Positions 16,772 through 26,897 of a DNA stretch of 57,245 nt are shown in pieces. The position numbers and the translations under genes were made by a program. This stretch comes from an uncultured Actinomycetes bacterium (GTDB lineage Bacteria > Actinomycetota > Actinomycetes > Mycobacteriales > Mycobacteriaceae), in NCBI GenBank assembly GCA_903884065.1, contig CAISDL010000032.1, positions 1-57,245 of the forward strand, given 5' to 3'. Position 1 is the stretch's first letter, and each line of letters opens with the position of its first letter. The notes below the pieces were generated by a model. That model was not told the origin of the DNA, ran no database searches, and saw only the letters and a list, made by a program, of their open reading frames with translations.

Positions 16772-18052
16772 CTAGAACGCGAGGCCGCCGGCCCCTGCGG
16801 TGTCGACGCGCTCCAGCCGGCTCTCGGTGTAGGAGGCGACCTGATCGACGATCACCCGCATCCGCGCGGCGTCGTCGGCGGCGGCTTTGAACGCGGGGGC
16901 GAGCAGTGGATCGAGAGTGGCCGGCGCCCCGGCCAGCAGGCGGCGAGCCACCCGGTGGATGCGTTCGCGCTGCTTGTTCTGCCGCCCGAGGTGGGCGGGG
17001 TCGGACATGATGAACTGCAGGGCCAGCGTCTTGAGGACGGCGACCTCGGCCCGCACCTCCGGCGGCACGTGCAGGTCAGCCTGGTAGCGCACCAGCGGAC
17101 CGGGGCCGGCCAGCCGTCGGGTCTCGGCGATCGCCGCGGAGGCGAACCGTCCGACGAACTCACTGGTGAGGCGTTTGAGGGCGACCGAGGCCGTCAGGGT
17201 GGCGTCGTATCTGCCGATGGCGGCAACCACCGGAAGCCCGGACAGCCGCCTGGCGGCGGCCTCGAGTTCGGCAGGGTCGGCGCCGGATCCGTAGACCGAG
17301 GTGCCCAGCCGGGCCAGGGCTGCCGCGGCGTCGTCGTCGGCGAGCACGCGTAGGTCGATGCGACCGGAGACCACCCCGTCCTCGACGTCGTGGACCGAGT
17401 AGGCGACGTCGTCGGCCCAGTCCATCACCTGCGACTCCAGGCACGGTCGGCCCGGGGGCGCCCCGGCTCGCACCCAGTCGGCGATGGCCGCGTCGTCGGC
17501 GTAGAACCCGAATTTGCCGCCCGCTCCGGGACGCTGCCACGGGTACTTGGTGACCGCATCCAGTGCGGCGCGGGTCAGGTTGAGCCCGACGCTTCTGATC
17601 TCAGACCCTTGGGCCTCAAGGACTTTGGGCTCCAACCGGGTGAGGATCCGGAAATTCTGGGCATTGCCCTCGAATCCCCCGACGCCGGCGGCGAACTCGT
17701 CGAGCGCGCGCTCGCCGTTGTGCCCGTAGGGCGGGTGGCCGATGTCGTGTGCCAGTCCGGCCATGTCCACCAGGTCGGGGTCACACCCCAGGGGTGCGGC
17801 CATTCCCCGGCCGATCTGGGCGACCTCCAGAGAATGGGTCAGGCGGGTGCGGGGGGTGTCGCTCTCCCGGGGTCCAACCACCTGGGTCTTGTCGGCCAGC
17901 CGGCGCAGGGCAGCACAGTGCAGTACCCGGGCCCGGTCACGGGCGAAATCGGAGCGGTGTTCAGCGCTCGTCCCGGGCAGCGCCGCGGCCTTCGGCGGCT
18001 CCGCCACCACGCGCTCCCGGTCGAACGCTTCGTAGCGCCCCGGCTGGTTCAT
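16772..18052 (-). CDS. dgt: deoxyguanosinetriphosphate triphosphohydrolase-like protein
   Basis: A 426-residue HD-domain dNTPase: [15 protein letters not shown] with the first His at about residue 62, then the HD pair in [18 protein letters not shown] and the later metal-site Asp in [15 protein letters not shown]. Such enzymes hydrolyse dNTPs to nucleoside and triphosphate and help balance the pool, which fits its place just before primase. I use ATG 18050-18052 ([10 protein letters not shown]), close to the homologue start; the open frame upstream adds 26 residues of doubtful sequence. Confidence 0.93.
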   Translation of the reverse strand: MNQPGRYEAFDRERVVAEPPKAAALPGTSAEHRSDFARDRARVLHCAALRRLADKTQVVGPRESDTPRTRLTHSLEVAQIGRGMAAPLGCDPDLVDMAGLAHDIGHPPYGHNGERALDEFAAGVGGFEGNAQNFRILTRLEPKVLEAQGSEIRSVGLNLTRAALDAVTKYPWQRPGAGGKFGFYADDAAIADWVRAGAPPGRPCLESQVMDWADDVAYSVHDVEDGVVSGRIDLRVLADDDAAAALARLGTSVYGSGADPAELEAAARRLSGLPVVAAIGRYDATLTASVALKRLTSEFVGRFASAAIAETRRLAGPGPLVRYQADLHVPPEVRAEVAVLKTLALQFIMSDPAHLGRQNKQRERIHRVARRLLAGAPATLDPLLAPAFKAAADDAARMRVIVDQVASYTESRLERVDTAGAGGLAF

Positions 18053-18168
18053 CGTCACCGTCTGTGTCACCGAGGGAACAGTCTGCCAGCATTCGCTCTG
18101 AGCGTGATCGGCGTGAAGTTTTGCTGGCATCGGGATTACCCGGCCCGCGGGCTACTACATTGGCGGTC

Positions 18169-20193
18169 ATGCGCCTTGCCCGTCTGCTCAGTCTGCTGGC
18201 CGTCTTCCTGACGGCATTCACCCTGTTGGCCCCGGCGGCCACCGCCGAGCCGCCCTTCAGGCTGCCCGACCAAGTCACCGACAACGCCGGGGCGCTGAAC
18301 GACCGTCAACTGGCGGACGTGCAGAAGACCGTCGACAAGCTCTACGCCGACCGGCATGTCCGGCTCTGGGTGGTGTTCGTCCAGTCGTTCGCTCCGCAGG
18401 GCGCGGTGGGATGGGCGCAGCAGACCCAGAAGATCAGTGACCTGGGCAGCGAGGACGCCATCCTGGCGGTGGCCACCGACCAGCGCTCCTATGCGTTCCT
18501 GGTGTCGCCGGCCGCGGCGGGCGGAAGTTCGACCAAGGTCGACAACATCCGCCGCGATGCCATCGAACCCGCCCTGCGCAACAAGGACTGGGCCGGTGCG
18601 GCCACCGCGGCGGCCAATGGTCTGGCCGGGCTCGGCAAGGGTGTCGGAGCCGGCAGCGGCAAGGGTGGTGGCGGCTTCTCGCTGCTTCCGCTGGTGATCC
18701 TGGCGGGAATCGGCCTGCTGGTCATCGGCGCGATGATGCTGTGGAGCCGCAAGCGGCGGCGCAAGCAGCACGAGGCCGCCGTCGCGGCCGCCAAGAACAT
18801 CGACCCCACCGATCCGGCGGCCCTGGCGTCGGTGCCGATCGGCGCCCTCGACGATCTGTCGAAGTCCATCGTCGTCGAGGTGGACAACGCCGTGCGCACC
18901 AGCGCCAACGAACTGGTGCTGGCCGTCGAGGAGTTCGGCGAGGCGCAGACCGCGCCGTTCGCCGCCGCGGTCGACAGCGCCCGGGAGACCCTCAAGCAGG
19001 CGTTCGCCGTGCGGCAGAAGCTTGACGACGACGTTCCCGAGCCGCTGCCAGAGCGTCGGGACCTGCTGACCAAGGTGGTCGTTTCCGCGGCCCGGGCCAA
19101 CAAGGAACTCGACACCCAGACCGCGTCCTTCCACCAGATGCGTGACCTGGTGTTCAACGCCCCCGAGCGGCTGGATGCGCTGACCCAGCAGTTGGTCAAC
19201 GTGACGGCGAGGATCGAGCCCTCCGAGCAGAAGCTGACCCAGCTGCGCTCGGAGTTCGACGAGACGGCGCTGGCGTCGGTGTCGCGCAACGTCAACGCGG
19301 CCCGGGAGCGGCTGGACTTCGCCGACAAGGCGATCGCCCGTGGCCGTGAGTTGTCGGCCAGGCCGGTGGCCGGCGAGGTGAGCGACCTGGTCGACAGTGT
19401 GCGAGGCGGGGAATCGTCGCTGCAGCAGGCCAACAAGATGCTCGATGCGGTGGATAGCGCGGCCACCGACATCCGGCGGGCGGTCACCACGCTGCCCTCG
19501 GCGATCGAGGACATTCAGCGCGGCATCAATCAGGCCTCCGAACAACTCGCCCAGGGCGGCCTGACGGTCACCACGCAGCTGTCCACCGCACGCGACGCCG
19601 CCGTCAAGGCCGTAACGGCCGCGCAGAGCAACGGCGCGGCCGACCCGCTGGGCGCTTTCACGCAGCTGACCCAGGCCGATGCCGAACTGGACCGGCTGCT
19701 GGCCGGAGTAGCCGAGGAACGGGAGGCGGCCGACCGGCTGGAGCGTTCCTACGAGCAGGCGCTGGCCACCGCGCAATCGCGGGTTCGCTCGGTGTCCGAT
19801 TACATCGACACCCGCCGCGGCAGCATCGGCTCGGAGGCCCGCACCCGGCTCAACGAGGCGGTGCGTCAGCTTGAGGCGGCCGAGTCCAAGAAGAAGACCG
19901 ACATCGACGAGGCGATCAAGCATGCCAACGGCGCCTCGCTGCTGGCGGCGCAGGCTCAGCAGCTGGCCAACAGCGACGTGCAGGCCGGCCAGCTCCGGTA
20001 CCAGACCAGCCGCCGCGGAGGGCAGTCCGACATGGGTGCGATGGTCGGCGGGATCATCCTGGGCAACATCCTCACCGGCGGATTCGGTGGTGGCGGCGGC
20101 GGTTACAACAGCGGCGGCGGTGGCGGTTGGACGACGAACAGCTACGGCGGGTCCTCGGGCGGAGACTGGACGGGCGGCGGCGGGCGGTTCTAG
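18169..20193 (+). CDS. TPM-domain secreted/membrane protein with coiled-coil and Gly-rich tail
   Basis: A 674-residue protein: signal peptide (residues 1-25, ends ATAEPPF), TPM domain at about 28-160 (LPDQVTDNAGALNDRQLADV), one membrane span at about 171-191 (FSLLPLVILAGIGLLVIGAMML), a long Ala/Glu/Arg-rich helical cytoplasmic part, and a Gly-rich end (GGFGGGGGGYNSGGGGGW). TPM domains have been linked to phosphatase activity and to photosystem or membrane-protein maintenance elsewhere. It is the remembered counterpart of Rv2345. The ATG 18169-18171 precedes a classic signal; the frame is open for 140 codons upstream only because it is antisense to dgt. Confidence 0.88.
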   Translation: MRLARLLSLLAVFLTAFTLLAPAATAEPPFRLPDQVTDNAGALNDRQLADVQKTVDKLYADRHVRLWVVFVQSFAPQGAVGWAQQTQKISDLGSEDAILAVATDQRSYAFLVSPAAAGGSSTKVDNIRRDAIEPALRNKDWAGAATAAANGLAGLGKGVGAGSGKGGGGFSLLPLVILAGIGLLVIGAMMLWSRKRRRKQHEAAVAAAKNIDPTDPAALASVPIGALDDLSKSIVVEVDNAVRTSANELVLAVEEFGEAQTAPFAAAVDSARETLKQAFAVRQKLDDDVPEPLPERRDLLTKVVVSAARANKELDTQTASFHQMRDLVFNAPERLDALTQQLVNVTARIEPSEQKLTQLRSEFDETALASVSRNVNAARERLDFADKAIARGRELSARPVAGEVSDLVDSVRGGESSLQQANKMLDAVDSAATDIRRAVTTLPSAIEDIQRGINQASEQLAQGGLTVTTQLSTARDAAVKAVTAAQSNGAADPLGAFTQLTQADAELDRLLAGVAEEREAADRLERSYEQALATAQSRVRSVSDYIDTRRGSIGSEARTRLNEAVRQLEAAESKKKTDIDEAIKHANGASLLAAQAQQLANSDVQAGQLRYQTSRRGGQSDMGAMVGGIILGNILTGGFGGGGGGYNSGGGGGWTTNSYGGSSGGDWTGGGGRF

Positions 20194-20230
20194 CCCGGTC
20201 GCGCTTCAGCGCCGACCCTCGCTGTGCGCC

Positions 20231-20290
20231 GTCGAGCGTGACGCTGGCTTCACACTCGGCGCCGAGCGTCGAGATAGCTTCACACTCGGC
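20231..20290. repeat. two tandem 30-bp repeats between convergent genes
   Basis: Copies at 20231-20260 and 20261-20290 share a GAGCGT start and the 14-base end GCTTCACACTCGGC, differing in the middle (GACGCTG versus CGAGATA). They lie in the 114-bp gap between the TPM gene and the glyS stop. They could be a worn interspersed repeat or act in transcript ends; no clear hairpin was found. Confidence 0.7.
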
Positions 20291-20307
20291 GATAGGCCGC
20301 AGGCTGC

Positions 20308-21717
20308 TCAGCCGATGAGCCGCGCGGCCAGGTAACCGGCCACCGCGTCCAACCCGACCCGCTCCTGGGTCATCGCGTCCCGGTCGCGGATGGTGACGGC
20401 CTGGTCCTCCAGGGTGTCGAAGTCGACCGTCACGCAGAACGGGGTGCCGATCTCGTCCTGGCGCCGGTAGCGTCGGCCGATCGCGCCCGCGTCGTCGAAC
20501 TCGACGTTCCAGTTCTTGCGCAACGCCGCCGCCAGGTCGCGCGCCTTGGGACTGAGCGCCTCGTTGCGCGACAACGGCAGCACCGCCGCCTTGACCGGTG
20601 CCAGCCGCGGATCCAGCCGCAGGACGGTGCGCTTGTCCACCCCGCCCTTGGCGTTGGGCGCCTCGTCCTCGGCGTAGGCGTCCACCAGGAACGCCATGAA
20701 CGAACGGGTCAGTCCCGCTGCGGGTTCGATGACGTACGGGATGTAGCGGGTGTCGGAGGTCTGGTCGTAGTAGGACAGGTCGACGCCGGAGTGCTTGGAA
20801 TGGGTGGACAGGTCGAAGTTGGTGCGGTTGGCGATGCCCTCCAGCTCACCCCACGGGTTGCCGGCGAAACCGAACTTGTACTCGATGTCGGTGGTGCCGT
20901 CGCTGTAATGCGACAACTTCTCCTTGGGATGCTCGAAGAGCCGCAGGTTGTCTCGGGCGATGCCCAGGTCGATATACCACTGCAGCCTGGTGTCGATCCA
21001 GTACTGGTGCCACTGTTTGGCGGTGTCGGGCTCGACGAAGAACTCCATCTCCATCTGCTCGAACTCCCGGGTGCGGAAGATGAAGTTGCCCGGGGTGATC
21101 TCGTTGCGGAAGCTCTTGCCGATCTGGCCGATGCCGAACGGCGGCTTCTTGCGCGCGGTGGTGACCACGTTGGCGAAGTTGACGAAGATGCCCTGCGCGG
21201 TCTCCGGACGCAGATAGTGCAGACCCTCCTCGCTCTCGATGGGCCCGAGGTAGGTCTTGAGCATCATGTTGAACTCGCGCGGCTCGGTCCATTGGCCGCG
21301 GGTGCCGCAGTCCGGGCAGACGATGTCGGTCATCGGGACCGACTCCGGATCCACCTCCGTCTTTTCTTTGAGCGCCTTCTTTTCCGCGTGGGCTTCCTGC
21401 ATGTGGTCCTGGCGGTGGCGCTTGTGGCACTGCAGGCACTCGACGAGCGGGTCGTTGAACACCTCGACGTGCCCGGAGGCCACCCAGACCTCGCGCGGCA
21501 GGATGATCGAGCTGTCCAGACCGACGACGTCGTCGCGGCCGGTGACCATCGCCTGCCACCACTGCCGCTTGATGTTCTCCTTGAGCTCGACGCCCAGCGG
21601 CCCGTAGTCCCATGCGGAGCGGGTGCCGCCGTAGATCTCGCCGGCCGGATACACCAGCCCACGGCGTTTAGCGAGGTTGACGACGGACTCGATGACAGAC
21701 GCCACGGTGAAATGCAC
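20308..21717 (-). CDS. glyS: glycyl-tRNA synthetase
   Basis: A 469-residue class II synthetase of the dimeric alpha2 type: N-terminal [18 protein letters not shown] and [16 protein letters not shown], a zinc-type insert with CLQCHKRH and CPDCGTRG, motif 2 region [20 protein letters not shown] and a C-terminal anticodon-binding domain. It charges tRNA-Gly. The ATG at 21717 ([20 protein letters not shown]) matches homologues. It faces the damaged zur gene across about 80 bp. Confidence 0.97.
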   Translation of the reverse strand: MHFTVASVIESVVNLAKRRGLVYPAGEIYGGTRSAWDYGPLGVELKENIKRQWWQAMVTGRDDVVGLDSSIILPREVWVASGHVEVFNDPLVECLQCHKRHRQDHMQEAHAEKKALKEKTEVDPESVPMTDIVCPDCGTRGQWTEPREFNMMLKTYLGPIESEEGLHYLRPETAQGIFVNFANVVTTARKKPPFGIGQIGKSFRNEITPGNFIFRTREFEQMEMEFFVEPDTAKQWHQYWIDTRLQWYIDLGIARDNLRLFEHPKEKLSHYSDGTTDIEYKFGFAGNPWGELEGIANRTNFDLSTHSKHSGVDLSYYDQTSDTRYIPYVIEPAAGLTRSFMAFLVDAYAEDEAPNAKGGVDKRTVLRLDPRLAPVKAAVLPLSRNEALSPKARDLAAALRKNWNVEFDDAGAIGRRYRRQDEIGTPFCVTVDFDTLEDQAVTIRDRDAMTQERVGLDAVAGYLAARLIG

Positions 21718-21800
21718 TCCTGACTGCAGCTACAGCGAACCGACTCAGCCTAGGCGACGGGCTTCGACTTGCTCAGGCCCCCGTGAAATCGTGGGTGGAC

Positions 21801-22004
21801 ATGGTTTCCGACAGCGATCGCCATTCCGCGGGCACCGGCGTGCGAGCAACCCGGCAGCGCGGGGCGATCATGGCACTGCTCGATAGCGTCGACGAGTTCC
21901 GCTCCGCACAGGAACTGCACGACGATGTCGCTGCCGCACACGGCTTCTCCGATGTCAGTCACACCATCGAGTTGTTCGGAACCTGCTCGGAGTGCCGCAG
22001 CTAG
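21801..22004 (+). pseudogene. zur: internally deleted zur/furB (zinc uptake regulator) remnant
   Basis: A 67-residue ORF whose first about 42 residues (GVRATRQRGAIMALLDSVDEFRSAQELHDD) match the N-terminus of mycobacterial Zur/FurB and whose last 25 (AAAHGFSDVSHTIELFGTCSECRS) match its C-terminus. Full-length proteins are about 130 residues. The missing middle holds the DNA-recognition helix, the His cluster, the first CxxC and most metal ligands. The join is in frame and both ends are well kept. Such a product should not bind DNA or sense zinc. The smtB gene normally beside it is absent: only 65-80 bp separate it from glyS. Confidence 0.8.
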
Positions 22005-22372
22005 ACGAGCGCGCGCCGCACCTGGGTCCCGCTGTCGAGCACCATCAGCACCAGCGTCTGCAGGGCCTGATCGTCCAGCCCCCCGGCAGGGAAGTTATAG
22101 CGCAGCATCACATCGGCGAATTCATCTGAGCGCTCGGTCAACACAATGGCGCCCAGCATCGTCTTATTGCCCTGCGCAGCAACCTTTTTGCGCAAGTCGT
22201 CGGTGAGCTGCACATCCCAGGCCACGAGCTGGTTGAGCGACACCATCGGGAGACCCTCGCTGATCTCCACCTCGCGGAACGAGGCGAGGGTGCCGTCGTG
22301 CAGCACCGTCAGGGCGCCGTCGTCCTCGACCTCGACCGGCAGCACCTGCCCGAGGACGGCGGCGAGATCCAT
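22001..22372 (-). CDS. conserved hypothetical protein upstream-linked to uppS
   Basis: A 123-residue soluble protein (MDLAAVLGQVLPVEVEDDGA) with a beta-rich N-terminus and helical C-terminus, resembling the remembered Rv2360c, which is always next to uppS. No catalytic motif is visible. ATG at 22370-22372 is 17 nt after the uppS stop, so it is the last gene of the leftward housekeeping run. Its TAG overlaps the end of the zur remnant by 4 nt. Confidence 0.8.
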   Translation of the reverse strand: MDLAAVLGQVLPVEVEDDGALTVLHDGTLASFREVEISEGLPMVSLNQLVAWDVQLTDDLRKKVAAQGNKTMLGAIVLTERSDEFADVMLRYNFPAGGLDDQALQTLVLMVLDSGTQVRRALV

Positions 22373-22389
22373 GGCGCCCACTGGAATTT

Positions 22390-23304
22390 CTACGCGCGGC
22401 CGAAACGGCGGTTGCGGTTGACGTACTCCTCGCAGGCCGCCCACAGGTCCCGGCGGTCGTAGTCCGGCCACAGCTTGTCCTGGAAGACGTATTCGGCGTA
22501 GGCCGCCTGCCACAGCATGAAGTTGCTCGACCGCTGCTCGCCGGAGGTGCGGATGAACAGATCCACATCGGGGATGTCGGGGCGGTGCAGGTGTTCGGCG
22601 ATGGTCGACTCGCTGACCTGTTCGGGGTCGATGCGGCCCGAGGCGGCGTCGCGCGCGATATCGCGCATCGCCTCGACGAGTTCGGCGCGGCCACCGTAAT
22701 TGACGCAGTAGTTGACGGTGATCACGCTGTTGTTGACCGTCATCTCCTCGGCGATCTCGAACTCCTTGATGACGCTGCGCCACATCCGCGCCCGGGAGCC
22801 CACCCAGCGCATCCGCACGCCCATGATGTCGAGGTTCTCGCGCCGCCGGCGCACGACCTCCCGGTTGAAACCCATCAGGAATCGCACCTCGTCGGTGCTG
22901 CGCCGCCAATTCTCGGTGGAGAAAGCATAGACCGAGAGGTGCTTGATGCCGAGTTCGATTGCGCCGCAGGTGATGTCGATCAGGACGGCCTCACCCATCT
23001 TATGGCCCTCGGTGCGACTCAGGCCGCGCTGAGTGGCCCACCGGCCATTGCCGTCCATGACCACCGCGACATGCTTGGGCAGCTGGCCCGCGGGGATAGC
23101 CGGCGGGACGGCCCGGGACGGATGCTGCGGAGGCCGACGCGGTCCGCCGTCGGGAGCCGCCGGCAACTCCGGAAAGACCACGGGCCAGCTGGAGGTGTCG
23201 GGGAAGATCGGATAGTCGGCCGGCGCCGGGGGCAGCTGCGGGAACTGTTCCCTGCGCCTGCGCTCACCCCCCCGCCAGGAGCTGGCCACCCGTTCCATCG
23301 CCAT
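22390..23304 (-). CDS. uppS: polyprenyl (decaprenyl) diphosphate synthase
   Basis: A 304-residue cis-prenyltransferase with a Pro-rich N-terminal extension typical of mycobacteria ([20 protein letters not shown]). The catalytic [11 protein letters not shown] at about residue 80 holds the essential Asp, followed by [14 protein letters not shown] and the C-terminal [15 protein letters not shown] substrate-binding block. It makes the decaprenyl phosphate carrier for peptidoglycan and arabinogalactan. I use ATG 23302-23304 (MAMERV), with AGGA upstream; it overlaps the recO end by 41 nt. Confidence 0.95.
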   Translation of the reverse strand: MAMERVASSWRGGERRRREQFPQLPPAPADYPIFPDTSSWPVVFPELPAAPDGGPRRPPQHPSRAVPPAIPAGQLPKHVAVVMDGNGRWATQRGLSRTEGHKMGEAVLIDITCGAIELGIKHLSVYAFSTENWRRSTDEVRFLMGFNREVVRRRRENLDIMGVRMRWVGSRARMWRSVIKEFEIAEEMTVNNSVITVNYCVNYGGRAELVEAMRDIARDAASGRIDPEQVSESTIAEHLHRPDIPDVDLFIRTSGEQRSSNFMLWQAAYAEYVFQDKLWPDYDRRDLWAACEEYVNRNRRFGRA

Positions 23305-24085
23305 GGGGGACATCCTGCCTGAAGATCTCCGCCGAATGGTCAACGGGCTGGGAGTGTCCCCGCTCGACCAGGGGCAACGTCCGCAACTGCCGCTCCAGAT
23401 GCCACTGCAGGTGCGCTGCCACCATCCCGCTGGCCTGGCTGCGGTGCGATGAGGAGGAGGACTCCGCAGCCGCCCAGTCGCCGTCGTGCAGCGCCGACAT
23501 CAGGTCCACGACCGCCTGCGGCGGGGTGAACGACCCGGACGGACGGCAGTGCATACACACGCTGCCACCGGCGGCGATGTGGAAAGCGCGGTGCGGTCCC
23601 GGTGCGGCGCAGCGTGCGCACTCGGTCAGCGATGGCGCCCAGCCGGCGATGCCCATGGCGCGCAGCAGGTAGGCATCGAGTACGAGTTCCCGGGGCCGGG
23701 TGCCGTCGGCGACCGCGCGCAGCGCCCCCACGGTCAGCCGGTGCAGTGCGGTAGCCGGGGCGCGCTCCTCCCCCGCGAGCCGTTCGGCGGTCTCCAGGAC
23801 CGCGCAGGCGCAGGTGTAGCGGCCGTAGTCACAGACGATGTCGGTGGCGAAGGCGTCGATCGACACCACCTGCGTGACGATGTCGAGATTGCGGCCGGGA
23901 TGCAACTGGACGTCGATATGGGCGAACGGCTCCAGCCGGGAGCCGAACTTGCTGCGGGTGCGGCGCACCCCCTTGGCGACCGCGCGAACCAGGCCGTTAT
24001 CGCGGGTGAGCAGGGTGACGATGCGGTCGGCCTCGCCGAGCTTGTGCTGGCGCAGCACAACCGCCCGATCCCGGTACAGCCGCAT
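23264..24085 (-). CDS. recO: DNA repair protein RecO
   Basis: A 273-residue RecO: N-terminal OB fold ([27 protein letters not shown]), helical middle and a four-Cys zinc site at about residues 178-206 (CARC ... CMHC). RecO loads RecA onto SSB-coated single strands with RecR. It overlaps uppS and lies 68 bp downstream of era; the amidase gene found between them in M. tuberculosis is absent here. Confidence 0.95.
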   Translation of the reverse strand: MRLYRDRAVVLRQHKLGEADRIVTLLTRDNGLVRAVAKGVRRTRSKFGSRLEPFAHIDVQLHPGRNLDIVTQVVSIDAFATDIVCDYGRYTCACAVLETAERLAGEERAPATALHRLTVGALRAVADGTRPRELVLDAYLLRAMGIAGWAPSLTECARCAAPGPHRAFHIAAGGSVCMHCRPSGSFTPPQAVVDLMSALHDGDWAAAESSSSSHRSQASGMVAAHLQWHLERQLRTLPLVERGHSQPVDHSAEIFRQDVPHGDGTGGQLLAGG

Positions 24086-24153
24086 CGGTCCAGTCTGTCA
24101 CCGCGCTGCGACAACCTCGCGGTCTGACACCCTGAAAACGCGGCCCGGCCGAG

Positions 24154-25068
24154 TTAGAAACCCAGTCGACCGAGCTGTTTCGGGTCCTGCTGCCAGTTCT
24201 TGGCGACCTTGACGCGCAGTTCGAGATAGACCTTGGTGCCCAGCAGCTTCTCGATCTGGCGCCGGGCGGTGGTGCCGACTTCTTTGAGCCGGGCCCCGCG
24301 GTGACCGATGACGATGCCCTTCTGGCTGTCGCGTTCCACGTAGAGGATGGCGTGCACGTCGATCAGCGGCCCCTGCTCCTCCGAGCGGCCCGCACGCGGA
24401 TTGACCTCGTCGATCACCACAGCCAGCGAGTGCGGCATCTCATCGCGCACGCCCTCCAGGGCCGCCTCGCGGATGAGTTCGGCCATCAGCGTCTCTTCGG
24501 GCTCGTCGGTGAGTTCGCCGTCCGGGTAGAACGCCGGTCCGGGCGAGAGCTGCTCGACGAGCACGTCGATGAGCACGTCCACCTGCTCGCCCGTGGTGGC
24601 CGATACCGGCACGATCGCCGCGGCGTGTTCGCCGGCCAGCTCGTTGACCGCGAGCAACTGTGCGGCAACCCGGTCGCGCGGGACTTTGTCGATCTTGGTC
24701 ACGATCACGACCAGGGCCGTCCTCGGCGCCCCCTCCCGAATCTGCTCGAAGATCCACCGGTCCCCCGGGCCGATGGTCTCGTCGGCGGGAATGCACAAAC
24801 CGATCACGTCGACGTCGGAGTAGGTCTCGCGCACCAGGTCGTTGAGCCGCTTGCCGAGCAGAGTGCGGGGCCGGTGCAGCCCGGGCGTATCGACCAGCAC
24901 GATCTGAAAGTCCTCACGGTGCACGATGCCGCGGATGGTGTGCCGGGTGGTCTGCGGGCGGTTGGAGGTGATGGCCACCTTGCTGCCCACCAGAGCGTTG
25001 GTCAACGTCGACTTGCCGGTGTTGGGGCGGCCGACGAAGCAGACGAATCCCGACCGGAACTCACTCAT
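24154..25068 (-). CDS. era: GTPase Era
   Basis: A 304-residue GTPase with G1 GRPNTGKST (about residue 13), G3 DTPGLH, G4 TKID and a C-terminal KH domain ([20 protein letters not shown]). It binds 16S rRNA and aids 30S assembly. Its start lies 8 nt inside the CNNM-type gene, and it sits beside ybeY, another 30S maturation factor. Confidence 0.97.
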   Translation of the reverse strand: MSEFRSGFVCFVGRPNTGKSTLTNALVGSKVAITSNRPQTTRHTIRGIVHREDFQIVLVDTPGLHRPRTLLGKRLNDLVRETYSDVDVIGLCIPADETIGPGDRWIFEQIREGAPRTALVVIVTKIDKVPRDRVAAQLLAVNELAGEHAAAIVPVSATTGEQVDVLIDVLVEQLSPGPAFYPDGELTDEPEETLMAELIREAALEGVRDEMPHSLAVVIDEVNPRAGRSEEQGPLIDVHAILYVERDSQKGIVIGHRGARLKEVGTTARRQIEKLLGTKVYLELRVKVAKNWQQDPKQLGRLGF

Positions 25069-26353
25069 TCACAGCGCCATCCGTCTCGTTGAAGGGCTTG
25101 ACCAGGATGGTGCCCACACGCACCCGCCCGCGATGATCCGAGCCGCTCTCGGCGCGCAGTCGCAGACCGTGCGAGACCACTTCGGAACCCGGCAGCGGAA
25201 CCCGGCCCAACTTCAGCGCCAGCAGGCCGCCGACGGTGTCGACGTCGAGGTCGTCCTCGAACTCGATGTCGTAGAGTTCCCCGACGTCCTCGATCGGCAG
25301 TCGGGGCGAGACCCGGAAGACCTTGTCCCCCAGGTCTTCCACCGGCGCGACCTCGTCGGTGTCGTACTCGTCGGCGATCTCACCGACGATCTCCTCCAGA
25401 ACATCCTCGATGGTGACCAGTCCCGCGGTCGCGCCGTACTCGTCGACCAGCAGGGCCATATGGACCCGGTCGCGCTGCATCTCGCTGAGCAGGTCGTCCA
25501 ACGGCTTGGAGTCCGGGATGAACACCACGGGACGCATCACTTCGGCGACGGTGATGTCGCGGGCGGCGACCGCCGAGTAATACGTGCGGCGCACCAGGTC
25601 TTTGAGGTAGACGACGCCGACGATGTCGTCGACGTCCTCACCGACCACCGGCATCCGGGAATGTCCGCTTCGGATGGCCAGCGACGTCGCCTGGGCAGCA
25701 CTCTTGTCGCTCTCGATCCACACCATCTCGGTGCGCGGCACCATCACTTCGCGCGCGGGGGTGTCGCCGAGTTCGAAGACCGACTGGATCATCTTGCGTT
25801 CCCCGGCGGCCACCACGCCGCTCTGCTGGGCCAGATCGACGACCTCGCGCAGTTCGATCTCCGAGGCGAAGGGCCCGTTGCGAAAGCCCCGACCGGGCGT
25901 CATGGCGTTGCCGAGCAGGATCAGCAGTCGGCTGATCGGGGCGAGCAGTACCGAAATCGCCTGCAACGGAAAGGCCGACGCCAGCGCGATCGGGTAGGCG
26001 TGCTGCCGCCCGAGGGTGCGTGGACCGACCCCGACCGCGACGAAACTGACGACGGTCATGATGGCCGCCGCACCGACCAGCGCCCACTTGAACGCGAAGC
26101 GGTCGTGAAGATAAGCCACCATCAGCACGGCCGCGGTCGCCTCGCAGGCAATGCGCAGCAGCACAACGAGATTGATGTAGCGCGGCCGCTCGCCGATCAA
26201 ACGGCTCAGTCGCATCGAGCCCGGGCGCTCGTCGCGGACCAACTCCTCGACACGCGCCCTCGACACGGTGCTGATGGCCGCGTCGATGGCCGAGAACAGG
26301 CCACCCAGCAGGATCAGGACGATCGCGCCGGTCAGCGGCGCCAATCCGGTCAA
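25061..26353 (-). CDS. CNNM/CorC-type membrane protein with CBS pair
   Basis: A 430-residue protein: DUF21 membrane domain with about four spans (residues 1-150), a CBS pair (about 200-320; [16 protein letters not shown], then [19 protein letters not shown]) and a C-terminal CorC_HlyC domain. CNNM/CorC proteins export Mg2+/Co2+ or sense adenylates. It resembles Rv2366c and overlaps both neighbours (4 nt with ybeY, 8 nt with era). Confidence 0.93.
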   Translation of the reverse strand: MTGLAPLTGAIVLILLGGLFSAIDAAISTVSRARVEELVRDERPGSMRLSRLIGERPRYINLVVLLRIACEATAAVLMVAYLHDRFAFKWALVGAAAIMTVVSFVAVGVGPRTLGRQHAYPIALASAFPLQAISVLLAPISRLLILLGNAMTPGRGFRNGPFASEIELREVVDLAQQSGVVAAGERKMIQSVFELGDTPAREVMVPRTEMVWIESDKSAAQATSLAIRSGHSRMPVVGEDVDDIVGVVYLKDLVRRTYYSAVAARDITVAEVMRPVVFIPDSKPLDDLLSEMQRDRVHMALLVDEYGATAGLVTIEDVLEEIVGEIADEYDTDEVAPVEDLGDKVFRVSPRLPIEDVGELYDIEFEDDLDVDTVGGLLALKLGRVPLPGSEVVSHGLRLRAESGSDHRGRVRVGTILVKPFNETDGAVNE

Positions 26354-26883
26354 TGCTCGAAGTACCGCGACTTGTCGAGCAGACGTCGGTCACGTTCGGC
26401 CTGCCGATCCTCGTGGTAAGCGTTGACCTGCTCGGCCACCCACTCCTCCAGCAGTCGGCGCTGCAGGGCGAACATTTCCTTCTCCTCGTTCGGCTCGGCG
26501 TGGTCGTAGCCCAGCAGGTGCAGCACCCCGTGCACGGTGAGCAGTGCCAGTTCCTGGCCGAGGCTGTGGCCGGCGGTTTTCGCCTGTTCGGCGGCGAACT
26601 GCGGGCACAGCACGATGTCGCCCAGCATCGACGGACCGGGTTCGGGTGCGTCGGGACGCCCCCCGGGTTCCAGTTCGTCCATCGGGAAACTCATCACATC
26701 GGTCGGACCGGGCAGGTCCATCCACCGCATGTGCAGGTCGGCCATGGCGACGGTGTCCAGCAGCACCATGGACAGTTCCGCGGCCGGGTTCACGTCCATC
26801 TTGCGGATGACGAAACGCGCGACGCTGATCAACTCGTCCTCGGAGACGTCGATGCCCGATTCGTTGGCAACCTCGATGCTCAT
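26350..26883 (-). CDS. ybeY: rRNA maturation endoribonuclease YbeY
   Basis: A 177-residue metalloenzyme with the signature [11 protein letters not shown] (about residues 119-129), whose three His hold zinc, and an upstream [10 protein letters not shown] block. It works in 16S 3'-end processing and ribosome quality control. It sits 14 nt after phoH and overlaps the next gene by 4 nt (ATGA). The C-terminal extension is longer than in E. coli, as usual in actinobacteria. Confidence 0.96.
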   Translation of the reverse strand: MSIEVANESGIDVSEDELISVARFVIRKMDVNPAAELSMVLLDTVAMADLHMRWMDLPGPTDVMSFPMDELEPGGRPDAPEPGPSMLGDIVLCPQFAAEQAKTAGHSLGQELALLTVHGVLHLLGYDHAEPNEEKEMFALQRRLLEEWVAEQVNAYHEDRQAERDRRLLDKSRYFEH

Positions 26884-26897
26884 CCCGAATCCGCCCC

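Noticed and set aside
15338..17353. 671-codon plus-strand ORF over dnaG and dgt
   Set aside because: Exactly antisense to two genes with firm motifs; high GC removes stops from the opposite strand. Composition (Gly/His/Val/Arg-rich) is that of a shadow.
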